64,000 nucleotides of DNA from Clostridia bacterium. GTDB taxonomy: Bacteria; Bacillota; Clostridia; Oscillospirales; Acutalibacteraceae. The DNA lies in contig JAFVEY010000044.1 of assembly GCA_017475765.1 (NCBI GenBank), forward strand, positions 31,051-95,050, read 5' to 3'. The notes under the pieces were generated by a model, which had not been told where the DNA came from, did no database searches, and saw only the letters and a list, made by a program, of their open reading frames with translations. This document shows, piece by piece, positions 44,528 to 52,173 of this stretch (within the stretch, counting starts at the first letter, position 1; each line of letters begins with the position of its first letter). Both the position numbers and the translations under genes were made by a program.

Positions 44528-45458
44528 GCAGATACGCCGTCTGGTGCGTGAAACGTATGTCGATAAAAAGGATCTGATCTATCCGATATTTGTTATCGAG
44601 GGAGAAAATATCAGAAATCCTGTTCCGTCTATGCCCGGAATTTATCAGTATTCGGTTGATCAACTGGATGAAATTCTCCAGCCTATCAGCGAAAGCAAAA
44701 TTGCAGGTCTGCTGATTTTCGGAATACCGAAGCATAAGGACGAGCTTGCGACCTCCGCTTATGATGATAATGGCATCACTCAGACAGCAATCAGATATAT
44801 CAAAACGAAATATCCGGATATTCTGATCATAGCCGATGTATGTCTGTGCGAATATACCTCGCACGGGCATTGTGGGCTTGTGAAGCATGATGTCATACTG
44901 AATGATGAAACACTTCCGCTGCTTTCAAAAATGTCAGTCAGTCTTGCAAAAGCGGGTGCAGATATCATAGCGCCCTCCGATATGATGGACGGCAGAGTGG
45001 GTGCGATAAGAAAGGCGCTGGATGAAAACGGCTTTCTCAACACTCCGATCATGGCTTATAGTGCTAAATTTGCGTCCGGCTATTATTCGCCGTTCCGTGA
45101 TGCGGCGGAGTCGGCTCCGTGCTTTGGCGACAGAAGAACCTATCAGATGGACTGTTCCAATGGAAAAGAGGCATTGCGTGAGATCGAGGCAGATATTGAG
45201 GAGGGCGCTGATATCGTGATGGTAAAGCCAGCTCTTGCCTATCTTGATGTTGTGCAGAAAGCAAGCGAATATCATGTACCGCTTGCAGCTTATAATGTAA
45301 GCGGTGAATACTCAATGGTCAAGGCGGCTGCCCAAAACGGCTGGATTGACGAAAAGCGGATCGTGCTGGAAAATCTGACCGCAATCAAAAGAGCGGGTGC
45401 AGATATCATTATTACTTATCATGCACTTGATGCAGCAAAATGGCTGGAGGAAGAATGA
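44496..45458 (+). CDS. hemB: Porphobilinogen synthase
   Basis: Condenses two 5-aminolevulinates to porphobilinogen. Schiff-base lysines are Lys191 ([16 protein letters not shown]) and Lys244 ([12 protein letters not shown]). The cysteine-type metal site [12 protein letters not shown] near residue 120 indicates a zinc enzyme. 320 residues, typical. It begins inside the cobA-hemD 3' end, with GGAGGAAG as ribosome site, implying coupled translation. Confidence 0.96.
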   Translation: MKRFRRLRSNEQIRRLVRETYVDKKDLIYPIFVIEGENIRNPVPSMPGIYQYSVDQLDEILQPISESKIAGLLIFGIPKHKDELATSAYDDNGITQTAIRYIKTKYPDILIIADVCLCEYTSHGHCGLVKHDVILNDETLPLLSKMSVSLAKAGADIIAPSDMMDGRVGAIRKALDENGFLNTPIMAYSAKFASGYYSPFRDAAESAPCFGDRRTYQMDCSNGKEALREIEADIEEGADIVMVKPALAYLDVVQKASEYHVPLAAYNVSGEYSMVKAAAQNGWIDEKRIVLENLTAIKRAGADIIITYHALDAAKWLEEE

Positions 45459-46720
45459 TGAATACGAAACGATCCGATGAATGGTATCAGAAAGCACTGG
45501 AATTCATGCCGGGGGGCGTGAACAGTCCCGTTCGTGCGTGCCGGAATGTGGGAAGGACGCCGCTTTTTATTGAACGTGCGCTGGGAGATAAGATCTATGA
45601 TGCAGACGGAAATGAATATATAGACTATGTGTGTTCATGGGGACCCGATATTCTCGGACACGCAAGAGCAGAGATCATCGAAGCAGTCAAGCAATCCTGT
45701 GACAGCGGTCTGACATTCGGCGCTTGTCACAGAGGAGAGGTAGAGCTTGCTCAGATCATAAAGAGAAATGTTCCGTCAATGGAAATGCTCAGACTTGTCA
45801 ATTCGGGAACGGAAGCGGTGATGAGTGCCGTCCGTGCCGCAAGAGGGTATACAGGCAGAGATAAAATCATAAAATTTGAGGGCTGCTATCATGGTCATTC
45901 GGACGGTCTGCTCGTTAAAGCCGGTTCGGGACTCCTGACAGGTGCGATACCCGACAGCGCCGGAGTGCCGAAAGGATATACCGATAATACTCTTCTGGCA
46001 GAATATAATAATGAACAGTCTGTCCGTGATCTGTTTGAACATTACGGTGATGATATTGCGGCGCTGATAGTCGAACCTTGTGCGGCCAATATGGGTGTTG
46101 TGCCGCCGAAAGAGGGATTTCTTGCCTTTCTCAGAAGCATCACCGAGCAATACGGTGCGATACTTATATTTGACGAGGTCATCACAGGTTTCAGGCTTTC
46201 ACTTGGAGGAGCGCAACAGTATTATGGCGTTACTCCCGATATGACGACACTCGGAAAAATTGTCGGAGGGGGAATGCCGCTTGCTGTGTACGGGGGAAGG
46301 AAAGAGATAATGGAATGTGTGGCTCCGCTCGGATCCGTATATCAGGCAGGTACACTTTCGGGCAATCCGACAGCTGTCAGCGCAGGTATTGCGGTGCTGA
46401 ACCTGCTTGAAAATAATGCTTCTGTTTATGATGAGCTTGACAGAAAAGGCAGACGGCTTGAAAGCGCTTTCCGCTTGGCAGGTCTGAATGTCAACAGGGA
46501 GGGTTCGCTTTTGACGGTGTTTTTTACGGATCAGCCTGTTGAGAATTATCGGGATGCCAAAACATCGGATACAAAGCAGTTTGCGGATTTTTATTCCTAT
46601 CTTCTGGATAACGGAATTTATTCTGCACCGTCACAGTTTGAAGCAATGTTCCTGTCCGATGCCCATAGTGATGAAGATATTGAATACACCTGCGATATAG
46701 TCCATCGGTACAAAAAATAA
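45458..46720 (+). CDS. hemL: Glutamate-1-semialdehyde 2,1-aminomutase
   Basis: PLP enzyme that converts glutamate 1-semialdehyde to 5-aminolevulinate, completing the C5 route begun by HemA. It has MPGGVNSPVRAC at the N-terminus, GCYHGHSDGLLVKAGSG, EPCAANMGVVPP, FDEVITGFR and the PLP lysine Lys267 in TLGKIVGGGMP. 420 residues. ATG 45458 overlaps the hemB stop by one base and has GGAGG at seven-base spacing (ATG 45455 is possible). Last gene of the tetrapyrrole operon. Confidence 0.96.
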   Translation: MNTKRSDEWYQKALEFMPGGVNSPVRACRNVGRTPLFIERALGDKIYDADGNEYIDYVCSWGPDILGHARAEIIEAVKQSCDSGLTFGACHRGEVELAQIIKRNVPSMEMLRLVNSGTEAVMSAVRAARGYTGRDKIIKFEGCYHGHSDGLLVKAGSGLLTGAIPDSAGVPKGYTDNTLLAEYNNEQSVRDLFEHYGDDIAALIVEPCAANMGVVPPKEGFLAFLRSITEQYGAILIFDEVITGFRLSLGGAQQYYGVTPDMTTLGKIVGGGMPLAVYGGRKEIMECVAPLGSVYQAGTLSGNPTAVSAGIAVLNLLENNASVYDELDRKGRRLESAFRLAGLNVNREGSLLTVFFTDQPVENYRDAKTSDTKQFADFYSYLLDNGIYSAPSQFEAMFLSDAHSDEDIEYTCDIVHRYKK

Positions 46721-46755
46721 ATTCAAAAGCTGTCTGTAAAGCATCAGCTAAACTT

Positions 46756-46963
46756 TATAGTCAACGACAATGATTAATTCCTATTACAATCGGGGCTTTG
46801 AGTCTCACCTGCCGGCTCGGTCGGTGCTTCTGCTTCGCAGAGGTGTCCACTGGACACCTGCACCCCCAAACCTCACCAAGGCTTCTCTCCCTGGACCCCG
46901 GCAGGAGCTAAAGCCCCTGCACCCGAATGTTTTAATAGGAATTTTTTAATTTCATTTACTATA
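46756..46963 (-). repeat. MITE-like repeat, copy 4 (full-length, inverted)
   Basis: 208 bp in the opposite orientation to copies 1-3. Both terminal repeats are present (TATAGTCAACGAC at 46756 and the TTTACTATA end at 46963), and it carries the long internal block with GGTGTCCACTGGACACC. It lies between the tetrapyrrole and metY operons. Confidence 0.88.
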
Positions 46964-47009
46964 AATATATAACCGGCACATTCAGCTATTAATTAATTCT
47001 ATAAATTAT

Positions 47010-47089
47010 ATCAATAGATTTATATAAAATAAAAATATATATGTTATTGATAAAACCTATTGATTTTGTATGTTTTGTTGTTATATAAT
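47010..47089 (+). promoter_or_regulatory. Promoter and candidate LysR operator of the metY operon
   Basis: TTGATT (47060-47065), 18-base spacer, TATAAT (47084-47089). ATCAATAG (47010-47017) and CTATTGAT (47057-47064) are exact inverted repeats, and a further TTATTGAT lies at 47044-47051; the right site overlaps the -35. Inverted ATTGAT-type boxes are plausible targets of the LysR regulator at the end of the operon. No SAM or T-box leader was seen. Confidence 0.5.
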
Positions 47090-47156
47090 ATTTCTATTAT
47101 CTATAAGAGTATTGAAGTGCTATAATTTTTTGTTATATAAAGAGCGGGTGATGATA

Positions 47157-48392
47157 ATGAAATTCAATACCGAACTGATTCACGGTCACTTCAACGGCGA
47201 CTCTGCAACGGGAGCAACCGTGGTGCCAATCTATCAGACAAGCGCCTTTGCGCATGAATCTCCGGAAAAACTGGAAAATATCTTCAATAACAAAGCTCCG
47301 GGTTTTGCTTATACAAGGATAGGCAATCCGACTGTATTATCCTTTGAAAACCGAATGTCAGGGCTGGAAAACGGTATTGGCGCTGTGGCGTGTGCTTCGG
47401 GTATGGCGGCGGTATCAATGTCGCTGCTTAACGTACTTTCTGCAGGTGATGAGATCATAGCAGGATCGGGACTTTTCGGAGGAACAATTGATCTGTTTGA
47501 GGATCTTAGAGCCTTCGGTATCACAACACACTTTGTGAAGCACGTGACGGTGGACGAAATCAAACCGCTTATCAATGAAAATACAAAGGCTGTTTTCGCT
47601 GAGCTGATCGGTAATCCGGCATTGGATATCGTTGATATTGATCAGGTGTCGGCGCTTGTGCATGAAAACGGCATACCTCTTTTTATCGACAGTACAACGG
47701 CTACACCGTACCTGATCAGACCGATTGAACACGGTGCGGATATCGTGATCCATTCCACATCGAAATATGTCAACGGCGGAGGAAATTCCATCAGCGGCAT
47801 TATTATCGACAGCGGTCGTTTCCATTGGGATGTGAAACGCTACCCAGTTCTTGAAAAATACGGGAAATACGGAAAATTTGCTTATCTTTCCAGACTCAGA
47901 AACGGTATATGGCGGAATGTGGGCGCCTGCCTTTCGCCAATGAATGCCTTTATGAATTCGGTGGGGCTTGAAACACTCGGACTGCGGATGGAAAGACTTT
48001 GCGATAATGCTCTTAAACTGGCAAAATTTTTTGAAGCTGTCGGAGGGATAGATGTAAACTATCCGGCGCTGCCGAAAAGCCCGTATTACAGCCTTTCACA
48101 GAAGCTGTTCGGCGGCAGGGGCGGCGCAATCGTTACTATCCGCACGGGAAGCAGAGATAAAGCCTTTCAGCTGATGAACCGTCTGAAACTTCCGCTGATT
48201 GCAACCAACATAGGGGATGTGAGAACCTTGGTGATACACCCCGCAAGCACCATATATACACACAGCACCGCCGGGCAGAAGGAAAATGCCGGAGTTTATG
48301 ATGATACCATCAGGATCAGCGTCGGCATTGAGGATATTGAGGATCTGATCGAAGATTTTGCTCAGGCGATAGAAGGATTAAAGGAGGAATAA
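47157..48392 (+). CDS. metY: O-acetylhomoserine sulfhydrylase-type PLP enzyme
   Basis: 411 residues of the Cys/Met metabolism PLP family. The PLP lysine is Lys203 in HSTSKYVNGGG. FNTELIHG at the N-terminus, PIYQTSAFA, YTRIGNPTV and CASGMAAVS support a sulfhydrylase. It makes homocysteine from O-acetylhomoserine and sulfide, or here probably from a protein thiocarboxylate given the carrier, E1 and JAMM genes downstream. ATG 47157 is used; ATG 47151 is closer to the weak GAGCGGGTG site. First gene of the operon. Confidence 0.9.
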   Translation: MKFNTELIHGHFNGDSATGATVVPIYQTSAFAHESPEKLENIFNNKAPGFAYTRIGNPTVLSFENRMSGLENGIGAVACASGMAAVSMSLLNVLSAGDEIIAGSGLFGGTIDLFEDLRAFGITTHFVKHVTVDEIKPLINENTKAVFAELIGNPALDIVDIDQVSALVHENGIPLFIDSTTATPYLIRPIEHGADIVIHSTSKYVNGGGNSISGIIIDSGRFHWDVKRYPVLEKYGKYGKFAYLSRLRNGIWRNVGACLSPMNAFMNSVGLETLGLRMERLCDNALKLAKFFEAVGGIDVNYPALPKSPYYSLSQKLFGGRGGAIVTIRTGSRDKAFQLMNRLKLPLIATNIGDVRTLVIHPASTIYTHSTAGQKENAGVYDDTIRISVGIEDIEDLIEDFAQAIEGLKEE

Positions 48393-48394
48393 AA

Positions 48395-49255
48395 ATGGCT
48401 GTTGATTACGCTACATTGAAAAAGGGCGGCTTTATGCGTCAGAAACAGAAAAATAATTTTTCGCTACGGCTCAGAGTTGTCGGAGGAAACCTTACGGCAG
48501 GTCAGCTTATGAAAATAGCAGAGGTTGCCGAGAAATTCGGAGACGGTCATGTGCATCTGACATCCCGTCAGAGCGTGGAAATTCCGTTCATTAAGCTCGA
48601 TGATATTGAGGCGGTAAAAAATGCACTTGCCGAGGGCAATGTGGAACCCGGTGTATGCGGTCCGAGAGTCCGTACTATCACCGCTTGTCAGGGACAGGCA
48701 ATATGTCCGAGCGGATGTATTGATACCTATGCTCTGGCAAAGGAGCTTGATGACAGATATTTTGCAAGAGAGCTTCCGCATAAGTTCAAATTCGGTATCA
48801 CAGGCTGCCAGAATAACTGCCTGAAAGCTGAGGAAAATGACCTCGGCATTAAGGGAGGAATCAAGGTAAGCTGGAAAGAGGATGCCTGTATCGGCTGCGG
48901 TGTGTGCGTAAAAGCGTGCAGAAGCAGTGCGATCAGTTTGAATGATGGCAAGATAGAAGTGGATGCGGATAAATGTAATTTCTGCGGAAGATGCTATAAG
49001 GCCTGTCCCACAGAAGCATGGGATACCGTTCACGGCTATATCGTGTCCTTCGGCGGTGTGTTCGGCAACAGCATCAGCAAAGGCGAGCCGATTATCCCGT
49101 TTATCGAGGATAAGGAAAAACTGCTGAAAATATGCGATACGGCGGTTCGTTTCTTTGAGGAAAATGCCAAGGCAGGTGAACGCTTCAAGTTTACCCTTGA
49201 CAGAGTGGGAAGAGAAAAATTTGAACAGGAGATATTGGAGGCTTATAATGAGTGA
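48395..49255 (+). CDS. Small siroheme sulfite reductase with two 4Fe-4S domains
   Basis: 286 residues. An N-terminal nitrite/sulfite reductase half-repeat contains HLTSRQSVEIPF. The siroheme-4Fe4S ligands are Cys98 and Cys104 (ACQGQAICPSGC) and Cys138 and Cys142 (GCQNNC). A ferredoxin insert follows with Cys165/168/171/175 and Cys194/197/200/204. The size and layout fit AsrC or low-molecular-weight assimilatory sulfite reductases, giving sulfide from sulfite with six electrons. GGAGGAATAAAA precedes the ATG, two bases after metY. The siroheme cofactor can come from the operon just upstream. Confidence 0.92.
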   Translation: MAVDYATLKKGGFMRQKQKNNFSLRLRVVGGNLTAGQLMKIAEVAEKFGDGHVHLTSRQSVEIPFIKLDDIEAVKNALAEGNVEPGVCGPRVRTITACQGQAICPSGCIDTYALAKELDDRYFARELPHKFKFGITGCQNNCLKAEENDLGIKGGIKVSWKEDACIGCGVCVKACRSSAISLNDGKIEVDADKCNFCGRCYKACPTEAWDTVHGYIVSFGGVFGNSISKGEPIIPFIEDKEKLLKICDTAVRFFEENAKAGERFKFTLDRVGREKFEQEILEAYNE

Positions 49256-49493
49256 TTTTAATATTGACGACAAGGTAGATATAACAGACGTTGTTTGCCC
49301 GACAACCTTTGTTAAGGCAAAAATAGCTCTTGAGGAGCTTGATGAGGGTCAGATACTGTCCATCCGAATGAATGACGGCGAACCCGTTCAGAATGTTCCG
49401 AGAAGTATCAAGGAAGAGGGACATCAGATACTCAAACTGATCGACAATGAGGACGGAACATATAACCTGATTGTGAAAAAGGTTGGTGATTAA
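49248..49493 (+). CDS. TusA-like sulfurtransferase
   Basis: 81 residues. The start at 49248 (MSDFNIDDK) follows TTGGAGG and overlaps the sulfite reductase end by eight bases. The TusA signature is present as DVVCPTTFVKAKIALEEL with Cys17-Pro18, although CPTT replaces the usual CPxP. TusA proteins pass persulfide sulfur between enzymes. Here it probably moves sulfur between sulfide or persulfide and the carrier system of the same operon. Confidence 0.85.
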   Translation: MSDFNIDDKVDITDVVCPTTFVKAKIALEELDEGQILSIRMNDGEPVQNVPRSIKEEGHQILKLIDNEDGTYNLIVKKVGD

Positions 49494-49805
49494 ATGGCAG
49501 TCAGAATTAATGCGGACAGCTTTGAAGCAGAGGTGCTGCAATCGGACATTCCTGTATTGGCGGACTTCTATTCCGACAGCTGCGTTCCGTGTAAAAGATT
49601 ATCGCCTGTTCTCGCTGAGGTGGAAGAGGAATATACAGACAGCATAAAGGTTGTCAAAATCAACATTAATTTTGATACCGAGCTTGCCGAAAGGTATGAG
49701 GTTCAGGCAGCGCCTACGCTGATTTTGTATAAGGACGGAAAAGAAGCAGACCGTCTGAGAGGTGCTATCAAAAAGGCAGATATTGTCGATCTGATAACAA
49801 AATAA
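49494..49805 (+). CDS. Thioredoxin with CVPC active site
   Basis: 103-residue thioredoxin fold. The active site is Cys30-Val-Pro-Cys33 (FYSDSCVPCKRL), lacking the usual Trp before Cys and Gly after it. The cis-Pro loop AAPTLILYKDGK is intact. The start ATG overlaps the preceding stop region. It is likely an electron donor for APS reduction or thiocarboxylate chemistry, reduced by the TrxB-like enzyme at 51255. Confidence 0.9.
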   Translation: MAVRINADSFEAEVLQSDIPVLADFYSDSCVPCKRLSPVLAEVEEEYTDSIKVVKININFDTELAERYEVQAAPTLILYKDGKEADRLRGAIKKADIVDLITK

Positions 49806-49828
49806 ATTACTATAAGGAGATTTTAGTT

Positions 49829-50035
49829 ATGAATATTACAGTTGCAGGTGTGAAAAAAGAGGTTGCAGACGGACTGACCGTTGCACAGCTTATTATTGAT
49901 GAAAAGGTTCAGACACCGATCTATGTTACGGTTTCGCTGAATGATGAATTTATATCAAATGATTCGTTTGATACGACTGTCCTCAAGGAAGGAGATACGG
50001 TTGAGTTCCTGTATTTCATGGGAGGCGGCAGATAA
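49829..50035 (+). CDS. hcyS: ThiS/MoaD-like sulfur carrier with masked C-terminus (HcyS-like)
   Basis: 68-residue beta-grasp carrier: VTVSLNDEFI in the middle, EGDTVEFLYFMGGGR at the end. Carriers of this fold work through a free C-terminal Gly-Gly that is adenylated and thiocarboxylated. Here Arg68 follows Gly65-67, so the terminus is blocked until a protease trims it. The JAMM protease two genes downstream is the obvious candidate, as in the Wolinella HcyS-Ala/HcyD pair. ATAAGGAG precedes the ATG. The symbol is by analogy of gene set; a thiamine role is less likely because no thi genes are near. Confidence 0.75.
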   Translation: MNITVAGVKKEVADGLTVAQLIIDEKVQTPIYVTVSLNDEFISNDSFDTTVLKEGDTVEFLYFMGGGR

Positions 50036-50844
50036 TGGCATTTACTAATGAGCAGATTGAAAGATATTCACGTCATATTATTCTGAAGGAAGTAGGCGCA
50101 AAGGGTCAGAAAAAGCTGCTGAATGCAAAGGTTCTTATCATCGGTGCAGGCGGACTGGGCGCACCGGCAGCAATGTATCTTGCGGCAGCAGGTGTGGGTA
50201 CAATAGGCATTGCCGATGCCGATGAAGTGGATCTTTCCAACCTCCAGCGCCAGATTATCCATGCGACAAAGGATGTCGGCAAGGCAAAGGTTCTTTCCGC
50301 CAAGGAAACAATGGAGGAAATGAACCCGGATGTTACGGTTCACACTTACCGTACCTTTGTAACGAGCGAAAATATCAAAGAGCTGATCAGGGATTATGAT
50401 TTTGTGATAGACGGAACGGACAATTTTCCGGCAAAATTCCTGATCAATGACGCCTGCGTGATGGAGGGAAAACCCTTTTCACACGCCGGAATCATTCGTT
50501 TCCAGGGTCAGCTTATGACCTATGTTCCCGGACAGGGTTCGTGCTACCGCTGTGTGTTCAAGAATCCGCCTCCGAAGGATGCGGTGCCGACCTGTAAGCA
50601 GGCAGGCGTTATCGGAGCAATGGGCGGTGTTATCGGCAGTTTGCAGGCAATGGAAGCGATCAAGTATATTCTCGGAGTGGGTGATCTGCTGACGGGATAC
50701 TTGCTGACATACGATGCTCTTAAGATGGAATTCAGAAAAATCAAGCTGCCTGCCAATACAGACGGATGTGCTGTGTGCGGAACCAATCCGACCATAACAG
50801 AGCTGATTGATTATGAACAGGCAGAATGTGATGGTGCATTATGA
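50035..50844 (+). CDS. hcyF: E1-like ThiF/MoeB adenylyltransferase (HcyF-like)
   Basis: 269 residues. The ATP site is VLIIGAGGLGAPAAMYL; DADEVDLSNLQRQ and DGTDNFPAKFLINDAC follow. Structural zinc cysteines are CYRC (about residue 173) and CAVC near 246. It adenylates the Gly-Gly end of the carrier so that sulfide or persulfide can form a thiocarboxylate. Its ATG overlaps the carrier stop (TAATG), a strong sign of a working pair. Confidence 0.9.
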   Translation: MAFTNEQIERYSRHIILKEVGAKGQKKLLNAKVLIIGAGGLGAPAAMYLAAAGVGTIGIADADEVDLSNLQRQIIHATKDVGKAKVLSAKETMEEMNPDVTVHTYRTFVTSENIKELIRDYDFVIDGTDNFPAKFLINDACVMEGKPFSHAGIIRFQGQLMTYVPGQGSCYRCVFKNPPPKDAVPTCKQAGVIGAMGGVIGSLQAMEAIKYILGVGDLLTGYLLTYDALKMEFRKIKLPANTDGCAVCGTNPTITELIDYEQAECDGAL

Positions 50845-51251
50845 TAATTTTAGCGAAATCAGATTATGAAAAAATACTGGCTCATGCCGAAAGTGAGCTT
50901 CCCAATGAAGCCTGCGGTCTTATTGCAGGAGAAATCAGCGGAAATGATAAAATCATTAAAAAGGTATATCTGCTGACGAATATTGATCATTCCAATGAGC
51001 ATTTTTCCCTTGATCCGAAGGAACAGCTTCAGGCGGTGAAGGATATGAGGGCAAATGGGATCGTGCCTTTGGGAAATTGGCATTCTCACCCGGAATCCCC
51101 GTCAAGACCGTCCGATGAGGATAAAAGACTTGCTTATGACAGCAGTGCAAGCTATATGATACTTTCGCTTATGGACAGAGAGAATCCTGTGCTGAATTCA
51201 TTTAAAATTCAGGGTACCGATGCAGAAAAAGAGGAACTGGTGATCAAGTAA
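50841..51251 (+). CDS. hcyD: JAMM/MPN+ metalloprotease (HcyD-like)
   Basis: 136 residues. The full JAMM zinc motif is present: Glu23 (ELPNEACGL), His81-x-His83 then seven residues to Ser91 and two to Asp94 (HSHPESPSRPSDED). Such M67 peptidases remove C-terminal extensions from ubiquitin-like sulfur carriers, and in Wolinella HcyD also frees homocysteine from the carrier. It overlaps hcyF by four bases. The Arg-ended carrier upstream gives it a clear substrate. Confidence 0.9.
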   Translation: MIILAKSDYEKILAHAESELPNEACGLIAGEISGNDKIIKKVYLLTNIDHSNEHFSLDPKEQLQAVKDMRANGIVPLGNWHSHPESPSRPSDEDKRLAYDSSASYMILSLMDRENPVLNSFKIQGTDAEKEELVIK

Positions 51252-51254
51252 GGT

Positions 51255-52169
51255 ATGTATGATATCATTATAATCGGGAGCGGTCCGGCAGGCTTGTCGG
51301 CGGCTGTTTATGCAAAACGTGCCGAGCTTAAGACCTTGGTGATAGAAAAGGAATATCTCGGAACAGGTCAGATCGCCGAAAGCGAGCGTGTGGATAATTA
51401 CCTCGGACTTTACGGAGAAAGCGGTTTCGATCTGGGGGAAAAATTCCGTGAACACGCTCTTTCTCTCGGTACAGAATTTTACGAGGGAGAGGCTGTCTGT
51501 ATTGCAGCTGACAACGGATTTTATCGGGTGGAGCTGTCGGACGGCAAATCCTTTGATACCAAAACGATCATATATGCGTTGGGAGCTAATCCGAGAAGAT
51601 TGAATATCAAGGGCGAAAATGAATTTTCGGGCAGCGGTGTTTCGTATTGTGCGATCTGTGACGGAGCATTTTATAAGGATAAAACAGTTGCCGTTGTCGG
51701 CGGCGGTGATACAGCGTTTCAAGATGCTTTGCTGCTTTCCAAAACAGCAAAGCTTGTTTATGTCATCCACCGCAGGGAGCAGTTCAGGGCAAACAGGTTA
51801 CTGCAGAAAGCTGTTGCAGAAAAGGATAATATCCGGTTTATTCTTAACGCTTCCCCGATTGAAATACAGGGCGAAAAGAATGTCAGAACGGTGAAACTGC
51901 TGCATAATGATGCAGAGGAAAATCTGGAGGTCAACGGTCTTTTCGTTGCCGTGGGAACGATACCTAATTCATCTCTTTTGAACGGAATCGCCGAGCTTGA
52001 CAGCAGCGGTTATGTTGTTGCAGGGGAGGACTGCGTGACTTCTGCAGATGGTATTTTTGCGGCAGGAGATATCCGTACCAAGCCGCTCCGACAGGTGGCT
52101 ACTGCTGTGGCGGATGGCGCCAACAGCGTGATATCGGCTGAAAAGTATATATCAAAAATAAGCGGGTGA
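51255..52169 (+). CDS. trxB: Thioredoxin reductase-like FAD enzyme
   Basis: 304 residues with FAD loop IIIGSGPAGLSAA at the N-terminus, redox-active Cys132-Ala-Ile-Cys135 (SYCAICDGAF), NADPH loop AVVGGGDTAFQDALLL and C-terminal GIFAAGDIRTKPLRQVATA. It reduces the thioredoxin encoded earlier in the operon. It starts three bases after hcyD with AAGTAAGGT. Whether it is the cell's main TrxR is unknown. Confidence 0.9.
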   Translation: MYDIIIIGSGPAGLSAAVYAKRAELKTLVIEKEYLGTGQIAESERVDNYLGLYGESGFDLGEKFREHALSLGTEFYEGEAVCIAADNGFYRVELSDGKSFDTKTIIYALGANPRRLNIKGENEFSGSGVSYCAICDGAFYKDKTVAVVGGGDTAFQDALLLSKTAKLVYVIHRREQFRANRLLQKAVAEKDNIRFILNASPIEIQGEKNVRTVKLLHNDAEENLEVNGLFVAVGTIPNSSLLNGIAELDSSGYVVAGEDCVTSADGIFAAGDIRTKPLRQVATAVADGANSVISAEKYISKISG

Positions 52170-52173
52170 AGGT

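Noticed and set aside
46964..47156. SAM, T-box or other Met/Cys riboswitch before metY
   Set aside because: The region is AT-rich, the promoter is close to the start, and no conserved SAM-box or T-box motif or terminator hairpin is visible.
49829..50844. Thiamine biosynthesis ThiS-ThiF pair
   Set aside because: No thiG, thiH or thiE is near, the carrier has a masked C-terminus, and the JAMM protease with MetY and Sir fits homocysteine synthesis better. Not fully excluded.
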